64,000 nucleotides of DNA from Planctomycetaceae bacterium (GTDB lineage: Bacteria > Planctomycetota > UBA1135 > GCA-002686595): the NCBI GenBank assembly GCA_016125265.1, contig WGMC01000024.1:1-64000 (forward strand). Direction: 5' to 3'. A program made the translations under genes and the position numbers. Below the pieces are notes generated by a model, which did not search any database, was not told the origin of the DNA, and saw only the letters and a program-made list of their open reading frames with translations. This document shows, piece by piece, positions 51,007-59,051 of this stretch; position 1 is the first letter of the stretch; each line of letters starts with the position of its first letter.

Positions 51007-51537
51007 ATGAGCGTGCGCCACAGTCTCCTGGCCCTCCTGGCGGAGGAGCCCCGCCACGGGTATGGGCTCAAGGCCCAGTTCGAGCGCTCCACCGCAGGGA
51101 CGTGGCCGCTCAACGTGGGGCAGGTCTACACCACCCTGGCGCGGCTCGAGCGGGATGGGCTCGCGGAGCCCACCGACCCTGATGGCGACGCCTCCGGCGC
51201 GCGCCAGTCGTGGCGCATCACCGACCTCGGGCGCGAGGCGCTGGGCCGGTGGTTCGAAGAGCCGGTGGCGCTCGATCCGCCGGCGCGCGACGAGTTGGCG
51301 ATCAAGGTCCTTCTCGCGATCGCGGCGGACGCGGAGTCCGTCGGGCCGATCCTGGTGCGCCAGCGGGCTGCCGCACTCGAGCGCATGGCGGAGCTCACGC
51401 GCCACAAGGCAAAGGCGGATCCGATGCGCGAGTTGCCGTGGGTGCTCGTGCTCGATGCGCTGCTGCTCAAGCTGGAGGCGGAGGTGCGTTGGCTCGATCT
51501 GGTGGCGGCGCGGCTCGCGGCCAGAGGGCAACGATGA
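51007..51537 (+). CDS. PadR-family transcriptional regulator
   Basis: This 176-aa protein has the PadR winged helix: HSLLALLAEEPRHGYGLKAQFERSTAGTWPLNVGQVYTTLARLERDGLAEPT, followed by SWRITDLGREALGRWFEEPV and a helical C-terminal dimer domain. It probably represses its own operon; an ABC exporter follows. The ATG at 51007 is preferred because the family's conserved N terminus starts there. Its stop overlaps the next start (ATGA). Confidence 0.9.
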   Translation: MSVRHSLLALLAEEPRHGYGLKAQFERSTAGTWPLNVGQVYTTLARLERDGLAEPTDPDGDASGARQSWRITDLGREALGRWFEEPVALDPPARDELAIKVLLAIAADAESVGPILVRQRAAALERMAELTRHKAKADPMRELPWVLVLDALLLKLEAEVRWLDLVAARLAARGQR

Positions 51538-52232
51538 GCGCGCCGATCCTGCGCATGGAGGCCGTGGAGCGCCACTACGAGAGCGCGGGGCAGCGCATAC
51601 GTGTGCTCGGGCCGGTGGATCTGGAGCTCGCACGCGGTGAGTTCGTCGCCATCATGGGGCCCTCGGGCGCGGGCAAGTCCACGCTGCTGGGTTTGGCGGG
51701 TGCGTTGGACCGACCCGATGGCGGCGCGGTGTTCCTCGACGGGCAGAAGCTGTGGGGGCTGCGCGGGGATGAACTGGCTGCGCTGCGGCGACGGAAGGTC
51801 GGATACGTCTTCCAGGACTTGAACCTGGTCGAGGGGCTTACGGCGCTCGAGAACACACGCTTGCCGCTCGAACTCGACGGTTTGGCGCGGCGCAAGGCGG
51901 ATCCTGTCGCACTGGCGGCGCTCGAACGTGTGGGGCTCGGGGAGTTGGCGCACCGCTTTCCGGAAGAGCTCTCCGGCGGCGAACGCCAGCGCGTGGCGAT
52001 CGCGCGCGCATTCGTGGGCCCGCGGGAACTGCTGCTCGCCGACGAGCCGACCGGGGCGCTCGACTCCCTGGCCGGCGAAACCGTTATGCGCCACCTGCGC
52101 ACGGCCTGCGACGGCGGCAAGAGCGCGCTGCTCGTCACCCATGACGCGCGCCACGCCGCCTGGGCGGATCGGGTCCTGCACCTCGTCGACGGACGGTTTG
52201 CGCACGACAACGCCTCGGTCGGGGGCCGTTGA
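51534..52232 (+). CDS. ABC transporter ATP-binding protein (LolD/MacB-like)
   Basis: This 232-aa ATPase has Walker A GPSGAGKST, signature LSGGERQR, Walker B LLLADEPTGALDS and the VGYVFQDLNLVEGLTALENTRLPLEL segment that typifies LolD/FtsE/MacB ATPases. It should power the FtsX-like permease encoded next. The ATG overlaps the padR stop by 4 bp, and its own stop overlaps the permease start. Such PadR-controlled pairs often act in resistance to or release of antimicrobial compounds. Confidence 0.93.
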   Translation: MSAPILRMEAVERHYESAGQRIRVLGPVDLELARGEFVAIMGPSGAGKSTLLGLAGALDRPDGGAVFLDGQKLWGLRGDELAALRRRKVGYVFQDLNLVEGLTALENTRLPLELDGLARRKADPVALAALERVGLGELAHRFPEELSGGERQRVAIARAFVGPRELLLADEPTGALDSLAGETVMRHLRTACDGGKSALLVTHDARHAAWADRVLHLVDGRFAHDNASVGGR

Positions 52233-54109
52233 TCCGAGCCGTGGGAGCCCTCCGAGCCCTGTTGCGCGTGGAATGGCGGAACCACCGCCGCCATCCCTGG
52301 CGCACCGCCTTGCTGGTCGTTTGGCTGGCGCTTCCTTCCGCTGGTCTGGTCGCGGGATGGGCGCTGGTGCGGACGGTGCCCGACGACAAACGCGAGTACA
52401 TCGCGGCCCGGTACGGTGCGGCGGACCTGTTGCTGTCCCAGGTGCGCGAGCCGGTGTTCGAAGCGGCGTCGACGAACTGGCCGGCGGATGCGAGCTACAC
52501 ACGCTTCGACCTCGGCGAGGAAGTGCTCGCGACGAACTCGGGACCACGGCTCGTGAGCACGCTCGCCTTCGAACCCGGCGCCCTCGAGCCCAAGGGACTG
52601 GCTTGCGGCATCGCGGTGGTGAAGCGGGGGCGGGCGCCCGTGGGAACTGGGGAGGTGGCGCTGTCGCCTTCGCTCCTCGCGGCCAAGCGCGCACGCCTCG
52701 GGCACGAAGTCGAATGGGGCGGCCAACGTGTGCGGGTGAGCGGAGTGGCCGTGCTGCCCGGGGATCTCCGGGCGGACCTCGTCGTGCGCGAACTCGTACG
52801 CGACGCTCCGCTTGGCGAAAGGCGCGTTCTCGTGCGGTACCACCCGTCCTTTGGTCGCAGTTGGGGACAGGAACTGCAACGACGCGGGATCGAGTGGAAA
52901 GACCGGCGTTCGGGACAGGGCCCCCACCGCCAGGATCGAATGGAAAGTGCCGTTGTCCTGCTGGTGGCGAGCTTCGGGTTCGCCGTCGCGGCCCTGGTCG
53001 TCGGCGCGGCCGTGTCGGTCGGGCTCCGCCGCCGCCAACGGGACATTGCTCTGTTGACGTCGCTGGGCACGCCGCGTTTCCTGGTGGCGCGCGCCGCGCT
53101 CGTTTCCATCGTCGCTGTCTCGCTGGCGGCGGCCGTGCTGGGAGCGGGAATGGGTGCGCTGGGCGCGGCCTTGGTGCATCCCGTCTTGCCGCTTGTGGTC
53201 GGCCGGCTCGTCGGAGAACTCGAGTTCCGCCCACTGTCGTTCGCTGCCGCGCCCGCCCTTGCCGTCGTGTTCTCGACCATCGCGGCGTGGCCCGCGATCC
53301 TGCGCGCCAGCGGATTGCCGCCGAGAGTCGCACTGGGGCTCGCGCGGCCGCTGCGCGAGGTGTCGGGGGGCGTGCCGTGGTGGCCACTCGGCGTCGCAGG
53401 CGCCGGAGCCATCGCGGTGTTCACTTCGCGACCGTTGGTCGACGGCGGTACCCCAGGTTCCATCGTGTTCGGCTCCATCCTCGGCATCCTGGGTTGGGCG
53501 AGCGCCGCCGGCGGGCTGCTGCGCCTCCTGGGGCGCGGTGCGGGGCGTTGGCCGCTGCCGCTGCGGCTCGTTGCTCGCGACGCGGCGCGTGCGCCCCTGC
53601 GCAACGGGGCCGCGGCGGCAGCGGTCCTCGCGGGCCTGTCGCTGGCCATGTTGTTGTCGAGCCTCTCCGGCGCCGTGCAGCGCGCGGCCGGCGAAGCTGG
53701 GGCGGGCCGCGACGCCACACTCACCCTGTTCTTGGCGGGCGCCCTCGGCATGGGCCTCGCCGTCGTCGCCGCCGCGACCGCGCTGAACGCGGTGGAAGCG
53801 GGGCCGGACCGGCGTGTGTTGGTGCTCACCGGCGCCTCGCCCCACACCCTGCGCCTCGTGGAGGGCGCGCGCGCGGCGTACCTCGCACTGGTGGGCGGAG
53901 TGTTGAGTGTGCCCGCGGGCCTCTTGCCGACGCTGGGTGTGCTGCGACTCGCGGACGTGCCGCTCTCCTTCGTGATGCCGTGGCCCGAGCTGACCTTTGC
54001 GCTCCTGATCCTTCCCACCGTCGCCTTTGGCCTCGGCATGTTCGTGTCGTTCCTGCTCGAGCCGCGGCGCACACACGACCGCGCTCCCCTGCTGACCCCC
54101 AACCCTTGA
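52229..54109 (+). CDS. FtsX-like ABC transporter permease
   Basis: This 626-aa membrane protein has the FtsX-like layout: one N-terminal span (TALLVVWLALPSAGLVAGWAL), a long extracytoplasmic domain, then spans around residues 245-270, 290-320 and 340-380, and a second set toward the C terminus (TALNAVEAGPDRRVLVLTGASP region). It pairs with the upstream ATPase. The start is read as TTG at 52229 because it overlaps the ATPase stop (TTGA). Rather than importing, FtsX/MacB-type proteins use ATP to move or extract substrates at the membrane. Confidence 0.88.
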   Translation: MIRAVGALRALLRVEWRNHRRHPWRTALLVVWLALPSAGLVAGWALVRTVPDDKREYIAARYGAADLLLSQVREPVFEAASTNWPADASYTRFDLGEEVLATNSGPRLVSTLAFEPGALEPKGLACGIAVVKRGRAPVGTGEVALSPSLLAAKRARLGHEVEWGGQRVRVSGVAVLPGDLRADLVVRELVRDAPLGERRVLVRYHPSFGRSWGQELQRRGIEWKDRRSGQGPHRQDRMESAVVLLVASFGFAVAALVVGAAVSVGLRRRQRDIALLTSLGTPRFLVARAALVSIVAVSLAAAVLGAGMGALGAALVHPVLPLVVGRLVGELEFRPLSFAAAPALAVVFSTIAAWPAILRASGLPPRVALGLARPLREVSGGVPWWPLGVAGAGAIAVFTSRPLVDGGTPGSIVFGSILGILGWASAAGGLLRLLGRGAGRWPLPLRLVARDAARAPLRNGAAAAAVLAGLSLAMLLSSLSGAVQRAAGEAGAGRDATLTLFLAGALGMGLAVVAAATALNAVEAGPDRRVLVLTGASPHTLRLVEGARAAYLALVGGVLSVPAGLLPTLGVLRLADVPLSFVMPWPELTFALLILPTVAFGLGMFVSFLLEPRRTHDRAPLLTPNP

Positions 54110-54118
54110 GCGAGCCCC

Positions 54119-55567
54119 ATGTGCACCGCGATCCTGCCTGTGTTGCTGTTTCCGCTCTTCGCCGGTCCGATTGGCGAGGTGACCTACGAACCCTACGCGC
54201 TCGTTTCGGCGGGCGGCGACACGATCGAGGCCCGCATTGGTCGCATCCAGGTCCCCGAGCAACACGGCCAACCGACCGGAAAGCAGATCGTATTGGCGTT
54301 CTTGCACTTGCCCAGCACGGCGTCCGAACCGGGGCCGCCGATCTACTTCCTCATCGGCGGGCCCGGCCCTTCGGGGACCGCGTTTGCCTCGGAGTTCTGC
54401 ACCCAACCAGAGTTCGACCTCCGCCAGTACGGCGACGTGATCGCCCTGGACCAGCGAGGCACGGGGCTCTCGGTGCCCAACCTCACCGATGGACCCGAGT
54501 TCGCGGTGGAGCTGCCACTCGTCGAGCCCATGACGATGGAACGGGTACTCGCCGCGCAGTCGAACGCCACGGCCCAGATGGCCGCGCACTGGCGAAAAGA
54601 GGGTATGGACCTCGCCGCGTTCGCCAGCACGCAGAGCGCCCACGACGTGCATGCCTTGCAGCGCGCGCTCGGACACGAACGCATCGTGCTCGTGGGCACG
54701 AGTTACGGGTCGCACCTGGCGCTCGAAGTGCTGCGCCACCACGGCGAGCACGTCGAACGCGCGCTGCTCGCGCACGTGGAGGGACCGGACGACACCTTCA
54801 AACTCCCGAGCACCGGCCAATCGGTCCTGCGTGCCCTCGATCGCCGTGTGGCCGCGGACCCGCGCTTCGCCGATTCCATGCCCAGTCTGCTGAGCACACT
54901 GGAGCGACTGCTCGCGCAGTTGGCGAAACGGCCCGTGGTCGCGGCCGTCCCCCAGCGCGCCGGCGCTCCGATCGAGATCGCCCTCGGACCCTACGACCTG
55001 GCCTGGGTCGTCGCCGACACCTTGGGGGACTCGCGCGGGCAGGCGTTTTTGCCCGCGCTCTTGGAAGGTGCTGGCCGCGGCGATTGGTCCGCCGTCGGCC
55101 ATTTCGCGCTGCGCCTGCGGCGCGTAGATGCCCAGAACGGCATGGGTTTGCTGATGGACTGCGCGTCGTTCGCCAGCGCCGAACGGCGCGCGCGCATCGA
55201 GAGCGAGGCGCAGGACCCGAAGAACTTGCTCGGCGACGCACTCAACGCGCCCTTCCACCTGGGCTTCTGCGTGGCGACGGGTGTGCCCCCGCTTCCCGAG
55301 TCGTTTCGCGAGCCGTTCCGCTCGGATGTGCCCGTGCTCTTCGTGAGCGGCGAACTCGACGCGCGCACTCCGCCGCAGAACGCCGACGCCCTGCGGGCCC
55401 ACTTCCCCCGTTCGGCGCACCTCGTGCTCACGAATACGGCCCACGACGGCCGCGAACGGGAGGAGGCCGAGGTCTTGGGTCGATTGCACCGTTTCCTGGC
55501 CGGCGAAACCGTTGCGGACGCGCGCCTGGAGCTCTCCGAACGCCCACTCGCCCCGCCGCGCCGTTGA
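54119..55567 (+). CDS. Secreted alpha/beta hydrolase (proline iminopeptidase/TAP-like)
   Basis: This 482-aa protein has a short signal-like N terminus and an alpha/beta hydrolase core. The oxyanion segment is IGGPGPSG, followed by VIALDQRGTGLS, the nucleophile elbow VGTSYGSHLAL, then FVSGELDARTPP with the catalytic Asp and TNTAHDG with the His. This set and the central helical insert match proline iminopeptidases and tripeptidyl aminopeptidases. It lies 9 bp after the permease in a PadR-controlled operon, so it may process peptides linked to the exporter. Confidence 0.85.
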   Translation: MCTAILPVLLFPLFAGPIGEVTYEPYALVSAGGDTIEARIGRIQVPEQHGQPTGKQIVLAFLHLPSTASEPGPPIYFLIGGPGPSGTAFASEFCTQPEFDLRQYGDVIALDQRGTGLSVPNLTDGPEFAVELPLVEPMTMERVLAAQSNATAQMAAHWRKEGMDLAAFASTQSAHDVHALQRALGHERIVLVGTSYGSHLALEVLRHHGEHVERALLAHVEGPDDTFKLPSTGQSVLRALDRRVAADPRFADSMPSLLSTLERLLAQLAKRPVVAAVPQRAGAPIEIALGPYDLAWVVADTLGDSRGQAFLPALLEGAGRGDWSAVGHFALRLRRVDAQNGMGLLMDCASFASAERRARIESEAQDPKNLLGDALNAPFHLGFCVATGVPPLPESFREPFRSDVPVLFVSGELDARTPPQNADALRAHFPRSAHLVLTNTAHDGREREEAEVLGRLHRFLAGETVADARLELSERPLAPPRR

Positions 55568-55637
55568 GTGCATCGCGAGCGCGGCGCTACCATCGGGGCG
55601 CGGCCTCCTCCCGTCCCGACCCCCGTCGAAAGTCCCG

Positions 55638-56459
55638 ATGAAGCACCTCGCCCCGCTCGTTCTGCCACTCGCGCTGCTCTGTCTGGTTGGCTGTGCGGGC
55701 CCCTCCGTGTCGCCCGATGAGGTGCTCGCTTGGCGCGGGGAAGGGTTGTTGGCGAGGCCCGCGGAACAGCGCGGGATGCGGGCCGACGATAGGGCGGAGG
55801 TCGAGCGGCTGCGGAACGCCGACGAACTCGATGCGGCCCGGCAACTGGCGTTGGCGTTGGTCGCGGAGGACCCCAACGTGCCCGAACTGCAGTACCTCGC
55901 GTCGCGCGCGGAATCCGATGGGCTGTTCCTGATGGACTCCAGTGACAAGCGCAGCCGGAACCTCGCGGCGGAGAGCGCGCGGCAATACGCGCTGCGCGCG
56001 TGGCAACTCGGTGCACGTGATGCGGCCGCGGAGGCGCAGCTCGCCTGGACCTACGGCACCACGACGCACCTGCAGCCGATGTTCGAGCGCTCGCGCCACG
56101 CGCGCCTGACGATCGACATTGCGGAGCGCGCGCTCGGGATCGACCCGGAGGAGCCGACCGCCCTGGCGACCCTGGCGGTGGTCAACCTGAGGCTGCAAAC
56201 GCTGCCGTGGATCGCCAATGTGATGGCGTCCGACGTGCCCGATTCGAGTCTTGAGGCCGCCGAGGACTACGCGCGCCGGGCCGTGGCGGCGCTCCCGAGC
56301 CGCGAGAACCGGCTGATCCTCGCGAAGGTCCTCGTCGCGGCCGACCGCAAGGAAGAGGCCCGCCGCGAACTCGAATCCGCGCTCGCGGAGCCCGCGCGCT
56401 TCCCACGCGACGGCGCACTGACGCCTGAGCTGCGCACGCTGCTCGCCACGCTAGGTTGA
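55638..56459 (+). CDS. Lipoprotein with TPR-like repeats
   Basis: This 273-aa protein has a lipobox (LVGC, Cys19). The body is helical with TPR-like pairs: ELDAARQLALALVAEDPNVPELQYLASRAE, LTIDIAERALGIDPEEPTALATLAVVNLRL and LILAKVLVAADRKEEARRELESAL. It lacks enzyme motifs and probably acts as a periplasmic adaptor. It starts 70 bp after the alpha/beta hydrolase and could still be part of that operon. Confidence 0.72.
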   Translation: MKHLAPLVLPLALLCLVGCAGPSVSPDEVLAWRGEGLLARPAEQRGMRADDRAEVERLRNADELDAARQLALALVAEDPNVPELQYLASRAESDGLFLMDSSDKRSRNLAAESARQYALRAWQLGARDAAAEAQLAWTYGTTTHLQPMFERSRHARLTIDIAERALGIDPEEPTALATLAVVNLRLQTLPWIANVMASDVPDSSLEAAEDYARRAVAALPSRENRLILAKVLVAADRKEEARRELESALAEPARFPRDGALTPELRTLLATLG

Positions 56460-56986
56460 AGGTCGGTTCCACCCGCCTCCGCGCCTCGAGCGCCAACGGC
56501 ATGGCCCGGGCCTTCAGCCCGGACCGGTTCTGCCGCAATACCTGGGGCGTTGCCCCAGGCTACGATCGGACGGGGCGTTGCCCCTTTCGGACACCACCGA
56601 CGATCGGGCTGCCTACGATCGGGCCGGGCGTTGCCCCTTTCGGGCACTGCGTACGATCGGGCGCGGCGTTGCCCCTTTCGGGCACTGCGTACGATCGGGC
56701 GCGGCGTTGCCCCTTTCGGGCACTGCGTACGATCGGGCGCGGCGTTGCCCCTTTTGGACGAGTGCCCGTCGCCGTGACTTCGACGTGATGCCCATGCCGC
56801 CGTGACGTATGTGTCTCCTGGCGCCAACGGCGCTCCGGAGCGCCAACGGCGCGACCGATCGTAGCCTGGGGCAACGCCCCAGGTTTGCGGAGAGGATGCA
56901 CAAGGGCTGAAAGCCCGCACCATGGCACATCTCCATCGCAACGCGCCCACGGCATGGCCCGGGCCTTCAGCGCGCTGCGGACCTGC
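56460..56986. repeat. Family A repeat cluster with 38-bp tandem array
   Basis: This 527-bp gap holds no gene. Two family A arms face outward: a left one around 56498-56570, with the palindrome at 56541-56559, and a right one around 56854-56970. Each carries a GGGC(T/C)TTCAGCCC-type hairpin. Between them is a 38-bp tandem array at 56613-56764, detailed separately. The whole may be a degraded relative of the complete element at 6535-6683 with an expanded centre. Confidence 0.8.
56613..56764. repeat. 38-bp tandem repeat, four units
   Basis: Units at 56613-56650, 56651-56688, 56689-56726 and 56727-56764 are 38 bp each. The middle two are identical and start gtacgatcgggcgcggcgtt; the first and last differ at a few positions. 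The unit contains GGCGTTGCCCC, one half of the family A palindrome, so the array appears to have grown from a family A arm. There are no spacers, which rules out a CRISPR. Confidence 0.9.
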
Positions 56987-57802
56987 CTAGAGCGGCGGCG
57001 ACCAGGAACCCAGCACGCGGTGCGGCAAGCCCTCGAGCACCGCGGCGGCCATCGCGATGCCCTGGCCCGGCCGATGGTCGAACTCGACCAGGAAACGCTT
57101 GCCGTCCGACGAGCCGAGGAACGGCACACGCGCGCGCGACGCTCCGCGCGCCTCCAGTTGGATGCGCAGGGTCTTGAGGGCTCGCGGCGCAGCCAGAGGT
57201 CCGAGCAGCAGCGCCGAGCGGCGTGCGTCGTCGTCGACGACCTGCTTGGGCCCGAACACGAGGAAACGGTTTTTGTTGTCGGGGCGGTCGGACAGCCCCT
57301 CGGCCAGAACATCGAGACCGTAGAGCGTCGCCAGGGTGCGGCTGCCGAGCACCGCGAAGGCGGCGTCACCGCTCGTTGCGAGTTCCTGGGCGGCCGCGGC
57401 GGAATCGTGCGCGGGCCGTGTCGCCACACCCCAGCTCGCGAGCCAATCGCGGCATTGGGCGAGCGCACTCGGGTGGCTCGTCACCACGGCGATCTCGTCG
57501 AGTTTGGCGCCCGGTGCCGCGAGCAGGCAGTGGCGGATCGAGAGGTGCACCTCCCCCACCACGTAGACCTCGGCGGCGAACAGCGCATCGGCGACGCCGT
57601 CGAAGGGCCCGGTGATGGAGTTCTCGACCGCGACCACCGCGTGGCCCGCGCGGCCCGAGGCCACGGCGCGCAGGGTTTCGGCGGGATCCGGACAGGTCAG
57701 GGTGGAGGGGCTGCCGCCGAAGTGGCGGCGAGCGGCCTCTTCGCTGTAGGCGCCGTGGGCTCCGGTGAACGCAATCGGCAGCACGCGGGTCGGGTGGGGC
57801 AT
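56987..57802 (-). CDS. pheA: Prephenate dehydratase with altered catalytic and ACT motifs
   Basis: This 271-aa protein is a prephenate dehydratase by overall sequence: FTGAHGAYSEEAA, VVAVENSITGPFDGV (59-70), VTSHPSALAQC (107-117), DSAAAAQ and a C-terminal VLGSWS corresponding to VLGSYP. It would convert prephenate to phenylpyruvate for phenylalanine synthesis. Two differences stand out. The family's N-x-TRF motif reads NKNRF (176-180), so the catalytic Thr is Asn178. The ACT domain lacks the ESRP phenylalanine-binding motif and reads GASRARVP in that region. Activity and feedback control may be altered. Confidence 0.82.
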   Translation of the reverse strand: MPHPTRVLPIAFTGAHGAYSEEAARRHFGGSPSTLTCPDPAETLRAVASGRAGHAVVAVENSITGPFDGVADALFAAEVYVVGEVHLSIRHCLLAAPGAKLDEIAVVTSHPSALAQCRDWLASWGVATRPAHDSAAAAQELATSGDAAFAVLGSRTLATLYGLDVLAEGLSDRPDNKNRFLVFGPKQVVDDDARRSALLLGPLAAPRALKTLRIQLEARGASRARVPFLGSSDGKRFLVEFDHRPGQGIAMAAAVLEGLPHRVLGSWSPPL

Positions 57803-57918
57803 GGTGGGTCCTTCGGGTCTCTCGCCGTCCCTTCGGCCATCGGGCCCAAAGAAGCGAGCACCGGGTCCAGATTTTGCCTACCTGTGCCCGGGGCGGGCCG
57901 AAACCGGCCCATCCGAGG

Positions 57919-58200
57919 TCACTCGGCGGCGCGGAGGGTCACGTCGCCGCGGATCACCAGTTGGCAACCCAGGCGCACTCCCTTTTCGTCGGTGCACATC
58001 TCCACGGTTTCGCGCTCCTCGTCCGTGATCGGGTCCACGTTGTCGGCCCCGGCGACGAGGACGACCCGGCAGGTGCCGCAGCTCCCCACGGTGCAGCCGA
58101 AGTCCTGGGGCACCCGATGGCTCTGGCAGAACTCGAGGTAGCTCTGGCCGGCGGGCACGTCGAAGGACTGGCCGTTGGCGGCAAACGTGATCTTGGGCAT
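57919..58200 (-). CDS. [2Fe-2S] ferredoxin
   Basis: This 93-aa protein is a plant-type [2Fe-2S] ferredoxin with ligands Cys36, Cys41, Cys44 and Cys79 in the C-x4-C-x2-C...C arrangement (GCTVGSCGTC and GCQL). The fold opens with KITFAANGQSFDVPAGQSYLEFC and ends with VIRGDVTL. It should carry electrons for an oxygenase or reductase that is not next to it. The ATG at 58200 gives the expected N terminus. Confidence 0.92.
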   Translation of the reverse strand: MPKITFAANGQSFDVPAGQSYLEFCQSHRVPQDFGCTVGSCGTCRVVLVAGADNVDPITDEERETVEMCTDEKGVRLGCQLVIRGDVTLRAAE

Positions 58201-58556
58201 GGTCGTAGCGATGGGAGCGGTGGTGCCCGGCCGGGTGCCCGGGGGGGAACCGGCGGGGCCGCGGCGGAGGGGGACGTTCGAGGCGCGAAGAGGATCGCCG
58301 CCAGCGGCCCCGGACGCAAGGCAAAGCCAAGGTCGCGGGCGGGTTCGAGTCGCAAGGATCGAGGTACCGGACGCGGCGGCCGGGATAGGCACCCTTGGTG
58401 CCCCGGCCGAAGTGCCGCTCGTTTCCGCCGTCCTCCAGTCGGCCTCGACCCTGGGTCGATCCTGAGGGACCAGGCGGCGGCGCGCGCCCGACGCTACCCT
58501 TTGCCATTTCCTGCTCCCCCGGCCCGCGCCCCCGGGCCGGCCGCTCCGGCGACGCG
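58201..58556. other. Divergent intergenic region
   Basis: About 356 bp separate the ferredoxin gene from the plus-strand histidine-phosphatase-like gene. I see no repeat and no clear promoter. The open frames in this region are overlapping and low-complexity. Confidence 0.5.
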
Positions 58557-59051
58557 ATGACCCGCCTCCACTTCCCGGCCCGCCTCCAGGCCCCACGCGG
58601 GCGCGAGCTATGGCTCGTGGCCTCTGTGTCGGCGATGGCCGATGCCGGCGCCCTGGGAACCTCCCTGGCCGCCCGCGGGTTGCACCGTGTGCTGCTGCTG
58701 GAGTCGGACGTCGACCCGGGGCGAATCGCCGTTGCCGAGATCGCGGGGGAGCGCTCGGGCGCGCCGCTCGTGCGCACCGAGCCGCAGGAACTCGGCGGGG
58801 CCTTGGAGGAGGCGCTCGCCCACGCGGGCGAACGCGGATCCGTGGTGCTGGTGGCCCCGGAGTCGACCGCGGTCCCATTGCTCGAAGAGCTCCTCGGTGT
58901 GCCGCCGCGACAGCCGTCGGCCCTGGCGCTCGCAACCGGCCGCGCGACCTGCCTGCGCATGGGCGCGGCCGGTTGGCTGCTCGCCCACCACAACGTGCTG
59001 GACCCCGGTTCCCTGCACTGGAGGCCCGAGGGCCTGGGGAGGCCGAGTTGA
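58557..59051 (+). CDS. Histidine-phosphatase-fold pseudoenzyme
   Basis: This 164-aa protein follows the layout of histidine phosphatases (phosphoglycerate mutase-like). LWLVASVSAM (18-27) sits where LxLVRHGE is expected, then SLAARGL, LGGALEEALAHAG, VVLVAPESTAVPLLEELLGV (96-115) where VLLVSHGGVIxALLxxLLG is expected, and GWLLAHHNVLDP near the end. Both catalytic histidines and the RHG arginine are missing. It is thus probably a regulatory or structural protein. Its stop overlaps the start of the GT4 gene (TTGA), which suggests a partnership. Confidence 0.6.
   Translation: MTRLHFPARLQAPRGRELWLVASVSAMADAGALGTSLAARGLHRVLLLESDVDPGRIAVAEIAGERSGAPLVRTEPQELGGALEEALAHAGERGSVVLVAPESTAVPLLEELLGVPPRQPSALALATGRATCLRMGAAGWLLAHHNVLDPGSLHWRPEGLGRPS

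Noticed and set aside
56613..56764. CRISPR array
   Set aside because: The 38-bp units are directly adjacent with no variable spacers, and no cas gene is in the window.
58175..58465. A 96-codon plus-strand frame between ferredoxin and the histidine-phosphatase-like gene
   Set aside because: It starts inside the ferredoxin gene on the other strand, lacks motifs and has a low-complexity composition.
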